15,211 nt of DNA, taken from the NCBI RefSeq assembly GCF_000499385.1, contig NW_013654710.1, forward strand, positions 1-15,211, read 5' to 3'. This stretch comes from Eimeria necatrix. Lineage: Eukaryota > Apicomplexa > Conoidasida > Eucoccidiorida > Eimeriidae. The notes beneath the pieces were generated by a model. The model had not been told where the DNA came from, did no database searches, and worked only from the letters and a program-made list of their open reading frames with translations. Position 1 is the first letter of the stretch, and each line of letters starts with the position of its first letter. Below are positions 1-10,915 of the stretch, piece after piece. The position numbers and the translations under genes were made by a program.

Positions 1-529
1 GAGCGGAATGGCAAATATTCCAATCAATGGAAGCAAATGCAGGGAGCTGAGAAATCTGGGACAACTCGGTCGTTACATGCATCCCTTCTAGTTGCTCTCC
101 GAGATACCTAGCTTGCATCATGAGAAAAGACATTGCTTGAGTCCCTCGATGAGCGTCGGTTCACTTGTCAGTGTTGTGCACAGGTTGTGTACCTTCCGTG
201 TCGCCCGCCATGCGCTTTTCTGAATCTAGGAAGTGCGTGAAACGCCCGTCTTGTTATTCTTGGTTCCGTGTCGCAGTAATTGCGGCCGATGTTTCGCGGT
301 CCACACGTTTCTAGCACACATCGCGGGCTGCTTTGCTTGCGCCGAGCGCGTAAAGACGGCTGATGCTCCTGGCGCATGCGCTTGCCTGAATCCAGGACGT
401 GCGCGAAAAGCCCGCCTTGGTATTCTTGGTTCCTTGTCGCGGCAATTGCTGGCCTGGTTTGTATTGATATGTTGTTTTGTAGGTTTCTTGTGCATCAAGT
501 GCCATGTTTTTAGTTTTTATATATCTCAA
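1..529 (+). repeat. Left partial segment upstream of the first phased unit
   Basis: This segment lies before the first beta block and would be the right-hand part of an earlier unit. I do not see a clear alpha or delta block at the expected places. Its one clear content is the 166-bp tandem duplication listed separately. The first 180 bases hold no gene, RNA or repeat that I can recognise. Assignment to the array rests only on extrapolating the spacing, so confidence is low. Confidence 0.3.
205..456 (+). repeat. 166-bp offset tandem duplication
   Basis: Bases 205 to 290 and 371 to 456 are diverged direct copies at a constant offset of 166. Matching words include TGCGCTT..CTGAATC at 211 and 377, and TATTCTTGGTTCC at 255 and 421, followed in both by a GTCGC run and AATTGC. 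The intervening half (291 to 370) resembles 457 to 536 only weakly and needs an indel of about 10 bases. On the reverse strand both copies read as a similar peptide (EPRI.RRAF.A.P.FR.AH), but stops and frame differences argue that this only reflects the DNA duplication. No known element is recognised. Confidence 0.8.
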
Positions 530-712
530 CAGGGAGATGCCACACAAATGGCGTGTCGCATGTTTCCGGCGACCGCCATTCTTGTTCTCTCATGTATCAT
601 TATTGCACGATGTTGCTATGTATATGTATCTCTACTATTGCAATTAGACGGGACGTTAATTGGTCGTTATTGCAGCTTTTTGTGGTCCATATTCAAAAAC
701 CCTCAAAATTGA
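233..712 (+). other. Longest open frame in the window, probably not a gene
   Basis: This frame is 159 codons long but opens on GTG; its first ATG is near 548, so a eukaryotic start would leave only about 54 residues. The translation is rich in Cys and hydrophobic residues, with stretches such as LLAWFVLICCFVGFLCI and ATAILVLSCIII that would look like membrane segments. T-rich DNA gives this appearance by itself. The frame runs through the 166-bp duplication and the first beta block. A run of this length is about what chance allows in 15 kb over six frames. No domain is recognised. Confidence 0.12.
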
Positions 713-1952
713 ATACGCTGAAATTTGCCATTCAAGCATGTGTTTCTTGGTCATTGCTCCCACCATATCGCTGCCGACAGAGTGTTCCACATGCCAGCCG
801 GCAATAATTGAATCAGCTGTGAATGTCGCACATAGTTTTCCTTCGTTTTCATGCTACGCAGACACACCACAAACGTGGGATGTTTTATTTAGAGACAAAC
901 CAAGCAATTGATATTTCTACAAACTTGCGCATAACTGGCAATTTGGGGAACTTCGCATTGTTTTTGTGCAGCTGGTAGGTACACGCTGTTCGGCGTTCCG
1001 TACTTACGCCTGCATAACCACCTGGGGGTATTGCTTACAGCAGAAATAAATATTGCACAATAACCTCAACGGGCGATGGCTAAAGGTTGTCGTGTATCTT
1101 TTGGGCAGCCTGTTGAGAGCCTTCGCAGGCTTGACCTACTGCAGTGGTTGGACCTCGAATATTGTGTTTGATGAAAATTTTCATTGTACGCCTTCTGTTT
1201 TTGTGACCAAGTATCCATGATGGCACCAAAAAATATGCATTCGATTGGAATGATTGCTAACATGTCATGACGTGCAGCGAGTATGTGAATGCAAATGAAG
1301 AATAATAGCTGAGGTAGTAGGGTCTGTCACACCATCTGGCATTTTTTGCGTGTATGTAGAAGCCGAATTAAAGGTAAATTCATTTGCCTTGCCGGGAGTA
1401 ACTCCTATCACCGAACTGAAAAAGCTGGCATGGCAGTACTTACATCGCTGCACAGGTAGCGCGTACCGAAGTTTTGGAGACATACCAAATCGTTGTCAGT
1501 TCGCTGTTTTTTCCGTTCTCTATGTATATGTACAGCGGGAAATTAAACGAGTGGTCGTCCGGCAGCAAGGCGATTGAGGGCAGACGTTCAGTGGGCGTGA
1601 GGGCAGTCCACAGTCCACACCACTCGTATGGATTTTTGTCGACAGGAACAGCCGTGCAGTGTCTGGACAGCGCTCTCAGCCTACGCATTTCATGTTAATG
1701 TGCTCTCCTGAATTTGCTATCACGACATATGGATGCCTATGTGGCGAGAAGGCGCTTTGAGCGTGTTCGAACTAATTTGGCCTCTGCATGTTTTTTCTTA
1801 ATAGACATGAAGACTATCCTTGGTGGTCTGGTCCGTACATTATCTGATTTATTCCATGCCTTAGCCTCCTTCGCGTTTGCTTTACAGGTGCACAGATCTC
1901 GTTTCCAGACGAGCACACCTCATAAGTAAATATTTTAGAAGCGCTGCTTCTA
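530..1952 (+). repeat. Phased degenerate unit 1 (1423 bp)
   Basis: The unit starts at beta CAGGGAGATGCC (530), preceded by a T-rich stretch and AAC. The gamma block GCAGCTGGTAGGTAC is at 968 (beta +438). A weak alpha candidate, TGCGTGTATGTAGAAG, is at about 1346 (beta +816), after a T-rich tract. AATAAA occurs at 1045 but nothing else marks a gene end. The acceptor-like CTTTACAG at about 1880 lies close to the next unit. Apart from these short blocks I cannot align the interior to other units by eye. Several frames of 60 to 84 codons are present and all look like chance. Confidence 0.5.
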
Positions 1953-3297
1953 CAGGGAGTATGATTCAGTGAATTTGATGTGTCGTGAAGTGGTGATTGT
2001 ACCACGAATGCATTGATGTTCAAAACTGCTGGCTCTCTGAATTCGTGTGAGAATTGAGTTGCCCGCACGACGGCACCTCCTGTCTGCATCGCATGCATTT
2101 GACGAAAGTCATGCTTCGGTGGACACGCGAATGGGATAATGTGTCTCTTTGCTTATTTCTTGCCCCTCCCAAAATGCTGTCAAAATAAAATTGATGTTTT
2201 ACACTCGCTGTTCTCTGTGAAATCGGTTGAGGCAGATCTGGGCTTTCTTGAATGATTGTTCAATAGTGAAAATCCCCGAGCGTTCTAGAGAGGTTTTTTC
2301 TCTTAACGACAATAGATATGTGGGTGGTGCAAAACGCTGTCTGACTGCTTTTTCTCTTCTTGAAAAGCTTACTTCTAGGTCTGTAGCCTTTAGCGGATGC
2401 ATCGTGTCATAGTTTCCGATTATGGCTCTATGCTTTTGTGAAGCCCGTGAGTGCAGGAAATTCGGCGGATCGTGTTGTTACGCGCAGTACGTTAACTGAT
2501 ACAGCAAATGTAAAATGGCAGTTGCTTTTTCGACTTCGGTATCCTGCGTGCTACACAGAGCTCACAAATTCTGTTATCCGGAGAAGCCAAACAGAATTTT
2601 CCAAATTCGCGACTATCGCAGGATTGATGTTTGAATTTTGGAGACGATTGCGTACTAGAACTGAAGGCCGCTTGTTCAGGAGGAACTTCTAGTGTAGCGG
2701 TTTGTCTGCTTACTAAGTTGTGCATCAGTCATCTATCTTGGTAAAGGCCTGCTGTTGAACTCACGGGGTTGATTTGGGTTAAAATTCTTCAATGTGTTTG
2801 CCAGAAGGCAGAGCGTTTGTGTGGGATGTCCGCTTTTCGAGGTCTGCAGCCAGTACGTGAAGACATACGATTCTTAAGTATTGATAGTAGAGACACTAGG
2901 GCATGCTGCATTTCGCGGTTTTCTGTTGAGCAGATGCTAAAAGCTGCGAAACGGAAGTCCGTGCTTTTGACAGATGCAGTGCAACTGCAATAAGCAAGAT
3001 TGAGGTCATATTGGCAGTAGCCTTGTCAGTGCGAACTGCAGGGCGGCAAGTGTCACATTATTCCCATCGTGGGGGCTTCTTAAACGTATCTGGCCATGTG
3101 CGATTTTGCTGTGGTCATCCAATTTCTATTGGGATCACAAACATTTACACGCATTAATAGCACTAAGCCAGCAGTCGAACTAAATACAAAGCGCCAGCAG
3201 CGTGCTAAAGATATCACCCAGATCCCTGCTAGTCGACACGCAGTAATGAAGCCTAAACATATATCTAGGGTTTGAGGCTCTTTTTACCAGGGGGTAA
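1953..3297 (+). repeat. Phased degenerate unit 2 (1345 bp)
   Basis: The unit begins with beta CAGGGAGTATGA (1953) after GCTTCTA. A gamma candidate, AAGCCCGTGAGTGCAGG, is at about 2440 (beta +488) and resembles the block at 4106. The alpha block GCAGCCAGTACGTGAAG is at 2846 (beta +893) and is one of the best preserved. GCAGGGCGGC follows at 3038, 192 bases after alpha, matching unit 6 where the same ten bases lie 193 bases after alpha. A weak delta (GCATTAATAGC) is at 3151. The alpha-to-beta distance here is 452, about 200 shorter than in other units, which suggests a deletion. Confidence 0.6.
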
Positions 3298-4872
3298 GTG
3301 CCCTGTGGTGCTAAATGTCGCGGCGCTGCATCGGCTCTTACATCCGAGACGGCATCTGCCTCAACTGCTTTTGCGGACTACTGATCAGCAATGGAGAAGT
3401 GGATGACCAGCCTGGGCTCATTTCTTAATTAGTGGTCTGCGGTGGATCAGCAAATGAAAAAAGTTCGGTTTTCGATTTTTGTTTACCGATATTACAGCTA
3501 CCGTAGTAGACGAGAAACGTCTTTGCCAAAACACTCAGCAGTTGTGTGTGATCGATTATAGGCTTTATTGGCGTTTTGAAAAACATTGCGTATCAGAGAA
3601 TCGGAACGCGTTGGCTTGTCATATCAAAGCGCAGCATGCTGGTTGCTGTGCAGCCATCAGCCGCTGTGTCACGTTACATCATTTCTCTGCAGCGTGTGAG
3701 TAAGTGTAGTGCAACATTTTTGTTATGCGATTTATGGGGGGAAACGATCAGGAAACGCCTTAGCAGCATTAACTGTGTTCATGATGTATTGAGTTGCCGA
3801 TTTCTACAACAGTTTCGTAGATTCAGCGAATGGCGTTTTGGACGTTGCTTTGAGACGTGTTTCGGCAGATGGTGGTAGGTGTTTTATCTTCAAAATGGCT
3901 TGTTCGCACGAGTTAAATGCGTGGTAGCTAAGCGTTATCACGTAGCTATCAAGAAGTTTGTGTTCGGGGCGAAATCTCATGTTCCGCATTTATTCATTGC
4001 AGGCCTAGTGAAATAATGGACCTGATTTTTTGGGATTTGTACAGCATGTCGTGTTGCAGTTCATGAGAGGCTTTGGTGTCTTGGAAGAAAAATGCGGAAC
4101 CTTTAAAGCCAGTAAGTGCAGGCACACTGTTGATTGTTGAGGCAGTGAAACATTTTGATCTGGTGGGACTTTGGTGTTTATAGTTTGCGTAAACTGTCAA
4201 ATAAATATTCATCCACTTGGCGCATTCGGACTAACGGCCAAGTGGGTGAATATTTATTTGACAGTTTACGCAAACAATAAACAGCAAAGTCCCACCAGGC
4301 GGATATCTTTTCTTGCAATACAGTTGCTAGCGTGTTGTGCGGTTCAGCAGATGTTCCGTGCTTTTCTCTTTCACAGACGTTTTTTCGGCTGGCGAACTTG
4401 CTGCTTTGGCCTGTCTTGCTGAGCCCGTTTCACTTGCGTGGAAAACGCAATATAACGCAGTATGAATCAATGGTGGACTATCGGCTGAACATCTTACAAC
4501 GTACAGAAAACCCCTCCCAGGCTCCTCTTCAGAATCCTGGTGAACGTATCCGCCAAATTGTGCTTGATACGATCCCGGTAGAGGCATTTGAATTTATAGC
4601 TTTCTGTCATTTCTACATGCACTGAGAGAAAAATTTGTGCCGAGCGATAATGCTAATTGCGCAAATAAAATATTGGCATCATTACTTGCAGTCAATTGTC
4701 AACAAACACTATGGTTACATTCGGCGGAGTCCATTTGCAAGCATCAATAACTTACTCAACGCCTTGTGATGCATGTTTCATGGGTCATTTCCTGTCTTCG
4801 CCACTGTTGTACAGGAGCTTGCCAGAGATCGACACGAATGCTCACTACATATTTGTTTGACCCTTACATCTG
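3298..4872 (+). repeat. Phased degenerate unit 3 (1575 bp)
   Basis: Beta CAGGGGGTAAGTG (3298) follows the T-rich TCTTTTTAC and is close to consensus. A weak gamma candidate (TAGCAGCATTAACTGTG) is near 3760. The alpha block AAGCCAGTAAGTGCAGG is at 4106 (beta +808). About 40 bases after alpha begins the large hairpin 4160 to 4298, which largely accounts for the above-average length of this unit. Delta (AAGCATCAATAAC) is at 4739 to 4751, its GCAT 132 bases before the next beta. No coding gene is supported; the frames of 70 to 100 codons overlap on both strands and have no recognisable product. Confidence 0.6.
4160..4298. repeat. Near-perfect 62-bp inverted repeat (long hairpin or foldback element)
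   Basis: The left arm 4160 to 4221 and right arm 4237 to 4298 are reverse complements at 59 of 62 positions, separated by a 15-base loop (4222 to 4236). The arms end in CTGGTGGGACTTT and its complement. Outside the arms the symmetry stops abruptly. I see no convincing target-site duplication: GAT on the left and GGAT four bases beyond the right end are the nearest candidates. The size suits either a small foldback MITE or a transcribed hairpin precursor of small RNAs. It is far less diverged than the surrounding array, so it is either young or kept by selection. Confidence 0.9.
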
Positions 4873-6308
4873 CAGGGGGTAAGGCCCAATAGAAGTGAAG
4901 TGCCGGGATATAATGGGTGCCAGCTTCCTGCATAATTCTTCGATATCGCAAAGTGCTTGAACCTCTCAAATATTCGCATCCCATGGGAGATAACATCTGG
5001 CCTGAATATCAACCGTTTTGGTTACAAAACACCCTGCGTTTTAAAGATGGCCGTTGTTTCAAGTATGGTGTTTCTGTGCCCTGCGGAACTAGGTGGAGTA
5101 AGTCTAGTGTTGCCTTCGAGAATAGCACAGCAATGCACATCAAAAAACTAGGATGTTCACGGCGGCCGTCTCCTGGCCCAGCATGACTCTTTCTGGGCAC
5201 CTGTGAGCAGCTTTGAAACGTCTTTGTTGCGAACAATGTCGCTGTGTTTTGTGCAGATCGTGAGCGCATACATTTCGATGCGCGCTTGCAGAGCAATCCA
5301 TTATGTCTTCGATTTTTTTTCCTTTGGGTCGAACTCAAATGCTTTCCACGCAGTTAGGAACACCCAATCCATGGAGCGTATAGCTTGTACTAAAGGCAGT
5401 ATTGGTTTTTAACGTAAGAACAGTGGGAGGTACAAGTTTTCTCGCAGTCTGACACATTGTCTGTGTGTGCGAAACCCATTGTTTCAAGCATCATATCTTT
5501 TCCTCTGGCATTGTATAAAATCCATCTTTGGCCGGGACGTTGTCCTTCTTCTCCGATCTCCGCATTTGAAGTACGTAACAGAGTGTTTCGCCTTGGGAAG
5601 CGGCTGTTTAAGTTGTCCACGTACTCATGTGGCATGCAGAATGTATGTGGAAACACCGAATATTCCTGATAGTTGGGGCTGTGAAATTTTCGACTTTCCC
5701 TAAGCATGTTGGTTAATTGTTTGCTAAAGAATGGCGCATTAAACGGTGTTTCCTTGTCGATTCGGGATTACTGCTGCTTGCAAGGTGTGAAATTGGTGGG
5801 GTGATTCTTGTCAAACTGGAATGCATGGTCGTGTGTATTTCGTGCTTCTTTTGTTCACGCAATTTTTTCAAGATCTCGTTTTTAGAGTTTTCTAGCGTTG
5901 TTAGCATCTTCTCATTCACATTAGAAATGAAAGTAGATTGAAACTTCCTCCACGCATAAGGTAAGGATAGACTGTTCCTCAAAAGGCGTACAGGTTGCTG
6001 GACGTCTCGCCGAGACATTTGCTGGCCGCAGCATCCATGCAAAGTTTAAACGGATATATGCACGTGCACGGAAAACTTAGGTGCCATTCGCTTTTACCTC
6101 AATGTGGAAACGGAATCCGTTGCTCTAATCAGCGGAGTCTTTGCATCCTTTAGTGCCAATGTTCGTTAAGGCATCAAAACCAGCAATGGTGACCTTTTGC
6201 GCATGTTGCGAGATTTAGTTTGTTGCTCTCTCACTATAGCGATTGCTTCAAAAAAATTCTGCCAGGTACTTCAGAAGAATGCGCTTCATGTAAACAGCAG
6301 TGACTTAC
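4873..6308 (+). repeat. Phased degenerate unit 4 (1436 bp)
   Basis: Beta CAGGGGGTAAGG (4873) follows TTACATCTG. A weak gamma (CGCAGTTAGGAACAC) is near 5350 (beta +475). Alpha GCAGAATGTATGTGGAAAC is at 5636 (beta +763) and matches the unit-7 alpha (GCAGCCTGTATGTGATAAA) well. Delta (AAGGCATCAAAACC) has GCAT at 6171, 138 bases before the next beta. Downstream of beta the reading GVRPNRSEVPGYNGC resembles GVSCSHVEAPNNYAGC in unit 6, the longest peptide similarity between beta blocks. No complete gene is seen. Confidence 0.55.
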
Positions 6309-7812
6309 CAGGGAGTAAGTTGCACTAATTGTAAGGTGTCAAAACATTATTGGACGTGTGGCCATGCAAGATGATAGATATCCTTCGGAGGAATGAATGT
6401 GCCTGATAGTTGTATTGCATACGACGTCTGACCTACACGACGGTATCCTTTTTAGGCTAGGGTACTGCGGTTGAAAAATCATTGGTAGGATATCTGCCTT
6501 GTTACTTTCCATTTTCCGCATTAAATATATTACTAAAATACACATTACGCTCATGCTCTTAGAAGTCATTGCTCTCTAAAAGCAACAGGCAGCACTATGT
6601 ACTAAAGGACTAGCACTACTTTAACCGCTTTTTCAAGGCCATGCATGTTACTTGTTGTATAGTCCTCAACGGTTGCGACATGCTCTGCATTTGAACAATG
6701 TTGCAATATATATATTCAAAGACTGTGCGTGCATGCAGTATAAACTTGTGTGGTAATGCTGTCAGAGCTGCACATGATTGGGAAACATTTGGAAAACGCT
6801 CGCTGTACGTTTATAGTGACACTTCCATCAAGCCCAGGTTTCAAGTTCTTTCCTAGGTCAAACTCTAGTGCCGTTTCCTAGACGGTTGGGCAAACAAGAT
6901 CCGTACAGAATACAAAATGCTTTTTGTCAACAAATCGCATCATTAATAAAACACAAACTTCCTCTGCGCCGTATGATCGGGCCAAGCACTGCATGCTAAG
7001 CGTGTGCCGACTATATATGTAGCGAGACGTCGCTTATCTGTTCTGCTGAATGTCTCCTGCTACGAAAATTTTGATATTATATTCAAAGCAGTTATGACGT
7101 AGTGACAAAAGTGCTTTCGAACACTTCGACCCATCACGGTTCTTGTGGCGTTCAGGAAGTACGTTACGGCGTACGCTGCCGAATATCAACGGATGTGATT
7201 GATTTTGCTTTGATTGGCATTTGTGTTTAAGCAAAAACGCATGTTTTTGTATCTTGCCTGTGCAGACTTTATAGGCAATGTGAAGAGGTCATTGTGGCGA
7301 CATTTTCGTCAGTGCAGTGTGTGCAGCGGCGAGTGCTGCGCTCGCCATTCGTTCATTCAAACCTTTCAGGCAGATCTGGGTGCTGGTGCTTTCTATTTTT
7401 ATCGTGGTCTGCACAACTGCTTTTGCTGCAAAGTGCCACGCATTCGCCTACTTCCGAGGCAAAAGAGAGCATTTGCCCAAACGGCCTGGAAGGCTCTAGA
7501 CGGCTCACTTGGACACTTTTCTGACTACGTTAACGTTTTGTGATTTGGGAAAGCTTGTGCTGCTTCAATTGAATTCATGCCGTTTAATTTTTGCAGGCGT
7601 ATGAGATATGGGTCTGTGCGCTAAGAGAGCGCTGCTTCCGTGCACGTAGTCTTTGCACATTTGCATGAGCTCACCTATCTTCAGCGGCCTTTTGAACATT
7701 TTGACAAGATTTCGGCACATCCTCTCTGCTCGCGCGACTGCATCGATATTGCCTGGACAGCACTTGAGACGACTTTCGCTTCAAGTTATGTGTTTATGGA
7801 GGGTTGCTTCCC
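6309..7812 (+). repeat. Phased degenerate unit 5 (1504 bp)
   Basis: Beta CAGGGAGTAAGT (6309) is the consensus form, after TGACTTAC. Gamma is not recognisable. The best alpha candidate is GCAGTTATGACGTAGTGAC near 7089 (beta +780), which is weak. Delta is also unclear. Stretch 6600 to 7050 is AT-rich, with TATATATA at about 6707, and has no frame above 60 codons; I see nothing further in it. An acceptor-like TTTTTGCAG is at 7588 to 7596. A word of 18 identical bases shared with unit 10 lies at 7462 (see findings). Confidence 0.5.
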
Positions 7813-9237
7813 CAGGGAGTAAGCTGCAGTCATGTTGAAGCCCCAAACAACTACGCGGGGTGCGGAGACGCACTGATGCTCTCTATCGGTACAAAAGCTG
7901 TTCTGCTCACTTCTAATGCCGTTTTGGATAAGAGAAACATAATCACTTTGCTTCTTGCTTTTCAGGGCTCGTAGGTATCGACAGATTTCTGGTGTTGGAA
8001 ATCATCTTTCCAGTTGCATGCAACAGATACTTGCCTCCCTGATGCAGCAGACTACTACGAGTACCAGAACAACAGCATTTTTTTTAGTCATCTTGAAGAC
8101 ATAAAAGGCGCTTCCTGCGCAGATGTCAGCGGTGTGCGCCTTTGGACAGTGTCGCATTGCTTCTGTGCAGCCTGTGAGCTCACTTGCTGCGAAATTTTGC
8201 TTTTGTTGCTCCAGAGTAACACATGATAACAAGCAACTCCAACCTTATCGGCTGTGCTAAATATGCCTTTTTCGAATCAGGTTTTTGTACGTTGTGCGTG
8301 GAGTAGGGTGGTCGCAAGTAATGCTTTTGTTTAACGTGGTGCATAGTATGTGAAAAAGGTGCTTCTGATGGAACAAAAATGCAGCACACCACTAGAACCT
8401 CCTGTTATCGTGTTACCTAACGTACGAGTTCTGGCGGCGGCACTCCTTGCTTGGCGTTCGATGCGTTTTCCCCTGCTGAGATGCTGATCATGTACTTCGA
8501 TGCTCGAATTTCAACAGAAACCGATGTTGATAATTTGCAGCTCATGAGAAAAGGAACGCGTATATGGTACATGTTTATTGAGTTTCATGTGTGGTTCAGC
8601 CAGTAAGTGAAGAAATGGTGGTGACTATTGATGGCTACGGTAGTGACCGTTGGCACCTTAGGCGGCTTTTTTTGTTATGCACAAGCTGTGTGACGTTGAA
8701 TGGAAACCTGCTTAGCTGTCATGCGTCGAATAACTGCGATCATTTAGGGGTAGATATCGGGGTACCTAAGATATTGCTAGTGTCATATGCAGGGCGGCGC
8801 AGTGCTGCATGCTCGCTTTACACTTTCATGTCTCTTCAGTTGTTGAAAATTTGCCACTCATCCGCTTCATTTGTGGTGCAAAATCGCGCGCGTTCTCCCA
8901 GCTGCCAGGGCAATGATAGGCAAGTGCTTGAATGGTCAAGGATTGTGGAAATCTCACCACGAGAACTGTTAACTGGGGAATCTATGCGCCGTCTGAGCGG
9001 AGGCGACAGCATATATCATTCTAGGAAGATGTTCCCTGCATTCTGCCGTTTACTTGTATAAACTCCTTTTCGTGTTCTCGTTTTTCAGCAGGGGCTAGGA
9101 GCATATTTAGCGGCGTCTTATGTAAATTCAGGGGCGTCCCATGTTGCTGTCCTGCTTTCGCAATTACTGTAGAAGGTCTAGGTAGCAATCATCACAAACA
9201 AGACTTGTCTATAAATCGTAACTGGAAAATTTTTCAC
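7813..9237 (+). repeat. Phased degenerate unit 6 (1425 bp)
   Basis: Beta CAGGGAGTAAGC (7813) follows TGCTTCCC. A CAGCCTGTGAGC block lies at about 8168 (beta +355) in the gamma region. Alpha TCAGCCAGTAAGTGAAG (8596, beta +783) is the best preserved copy. GCAGGGCGGC is at 8789 (alpha +193). Delta CAGCAGGGGCTAGGAGCAT spans 9086 to 9104, 152 bases before the next beta, and aligns with unit 8 at 12046. A 12-base palindrome, GTTGCATGCAAC, occurs at 8013. Four block types keep the same order and spacing as in units 7 and 8. Confidence 0.65.
8591..9061 (+). other. 156-codon open frame starting at an alpha block, coding status unproven
   Basis: The frame opens on GTG five bases before the alpha block and reads VQPVSEEMVVTIDGY at its start. 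If the CAG at 8597 to 8599 were a splice acceptor, this could be an exon rather than a gene with its own start. The same start (QPV.E-E/D...) is read from the alpha blocks at 2846 and 11567, but similarity ends after about 15 codons. No domain is recognised, the Cys-rich composition is what T/G-rich DNA would give, and the length is near the chance maximum for the window. The equivalent frames in units 4 and 7 stop within about ten codons. Confidence 0.2.
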
Positions 9238-10798
9238 CAGGGAGTACGCATCTAAGAAGCAGAGGTCAGTACACACAATTGGTCTGTGTCGCACAGCGAC
9301 ACTGACCAATTGTGTTGTTTTGTGTTTGCTGTTACCCGGTGCCGCAAACGCTTTGCTTTTTTCACGGATGAGGTAGTCTGTCATCCATGTGAACTGCCTT
9401 TGCTAGCTGGTACACTGCTGCTGCTGTAATGGGTGGAGAATAACAGGCATTCTGGTTCTTTGCGTGTTCCTTTGACTTCACAATAGCTGTCGACGTAGGC
9501 GTGAAGCTTTTTTGCCCATACGTTTAGCAGCTGCATGTGGCCGACACTTTGCGTTTTTTAAGTTTTGTGGACCATGTAGTACCGAAAAGCTGAGATGCGT
9601 TTGCGTTTAATAGCAAAGTGAAGCATGCCGCTGGCAATGTCATCGTCAGCTGTTACATCACGTTACTCTATTGCACGACGTTACATTTTCCGCGCACAGC
9701 CGGTGGGTGCATGCAAGAGGATGTTTTGCTTTTCCCTCCTTAGAACGGGGAACTCCAGAGACGTTGGATTGATGGGGATGGTGTTTGTTCGATGTATGTC
9801 GTGTCGTTGTGAGGAATCCTGCAACTCCTCGCTCAATTGAACTTGAAATGCTTGTTCACGGCAATTAAGGAAACCGTCCTCCGTGCAGAGCTTTGTTGTT
9901 GGTACAGCTGCACAATAAAACTAGTGGTTCATGCCCAATACTTCTTGCCGAGAATTTTTGTCGCATGTTGAGAAAGAGTCGTATTTTGGTACTGAGCAGG
10001 TATTCTTCACGTGAAATGGTGGTCATCTGAATCGCAGAACCCCCAAAACTTGAAGTCATATGGTGCGTTTGGAAGGCAACGAGCGCGCATGAGAGATCTG
10101 CCCTTTTTTTTGGTGCAGCCTGTATGTGATAAAACACAATGCTAGTGATTGGTGGCTGAGGTTGCAGAATTTGGGATTTGATGCAATTCGACTTGTTCAA
10201 AGGCTATGGGGGATTTCGCCATAAGTATCCATCCAGTTCTTATGTCTGAATTCAGAACCATTTGCAAGTTGATAGTATTGGTGTGGTGGTGGTATGTAGA
10301 TTGGCGATTGATGTTTTTTTCAGATTTTGGTCCAGAGCTCCAGGCGACACTGCTTTAGCTGTTCTTATGAGCATACGTATTCGGGTGATTGCCCTGACTT
10401 TCCTGGTATCGCGTTAGCATTGAAAGTGCGATAAATCGTGCATGCGCTCAGCTACCATGCAATGATCAACTTTTGAACAATCCAGCTATAAGATTTCTCG
10501 AGGAGACCTCATGCTTAATATGAATTGTTCCCGAAAAGTGCCCTTACGGCCACTATGTCTTTCACTTGAAATTATGTCTTTAACGAAACTGTGCAGGCTG
10601 CTGTTTCACTTAGTGTCAATTGTTTATATTCTTTATCGTGGACTCGCTCAAGCCTTAATCAAAAGCATATTCACCCTCATTCTGCGCGTGCTGCTGTATT
10701 CACTGAAGACGTCCGCTTTCTTTTGCATCGTTTCGCAAATGCCTGGCAGGAGTCTGCGGCAAATACTTCTCTTGGAACTTCGAAAAGGATCGGTGTTC
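9238..10798 (+). repeat. Phased degenerate unit 7 (1561 bp)
   Basis: Beta CAGGGAGTACGC (9238) follows ATTTTTCAC. The small hairpin 9273 to 9315 comes 35 bases later. Gamma CACAGCCGGTGGGTGC is at 9695, exactly 457 bases after beta, as in unit 8. Alpha GCAGCCTGTATGTGAT is at 10115 (beta +877) after an eight-T run. Delta (CAAAAGCATATTCAC) has GCAT at 10665, 134 bases before the next beta. A further acceptor-like T7-CAG is at 10314 to 10323. AATAAA at 9914 has no supporting context. No gene is supported. Confidence 0.65.
9273..9315. repeat. 20-bp-arm hairpin with three-base loop
   Basis: Arms 9273 to 9292 and 9296 to 9315 are complementary at 19 of 20 positions around an ACA loop; the arms start and end with ACACAATTGGTC and its complement. 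It is too tight for an ordinary intrinsic terminator in this context, and no T-run follows directly. It could be a structured RNA element, a small foldback insertion, or a chance-preserved palindrome. It lies 35 bases downstream of a beta block; no equivalent hairpin is seen at this offset in neighbouring units. Confidence 0.85.
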
Positions 10799-10891
10799 CA
10801 GGGAGTGAGTTTTGTTGGAGGCGAGTTGTTAGAGAACTGTGGACATTGCATCCATATGTACCCATATGTAGTGTGTTCTATTGTTGGGTGA
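10511..10891 (+). other. 126-codon open frame across a delta and beta block, probably not a gene
   Basis: This frame starts with ATG and ends 80 bases after a beta block. The translation has hydrophobic stretches (LFHLVSIVYILY, IFTLILRVLLYSL) but no recognised family. A second frame of 108 codons overlaps it in another phase over the same interval, a sign that the DNA simply lacks stops here. It crosses the unit 7/8 boundary, so it would be disrupted if the beta block marks a splice junction. I find no comparable frame in the equivalent part of other units. Confidence 0.12.
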
Positions 10892-10915
10892 GTAGTCCGC
10901 TTGAAAGTTTAAATT

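Noticed and set aside
168..498. Overlapping reverse-strand frames with a repeated EPRI.RRAF peptide
   Set aside because: The repeat follows directly from the 166-bp DNA duplication; the two copies sit in different frames, both frames are short, and no family is recognised.
4160..4298. Intrinsic (bacterial-type) terminator
   Set aside because: The stem is far too long, no T-run follows, and the window has no bacterial gene organisation.
7321..7354. GGCGAG-TGCTGCG-CTCGCC stem-loop
   Set aside because: A six-base stem is expected by chance many times in 15 kb and has no counterpart in other units.
10852..10869. Short direct repeat CCATATGTA twice
   Set aside because: Only nine bases, adjacent to a beta block in a single unit; no second example at this offset.
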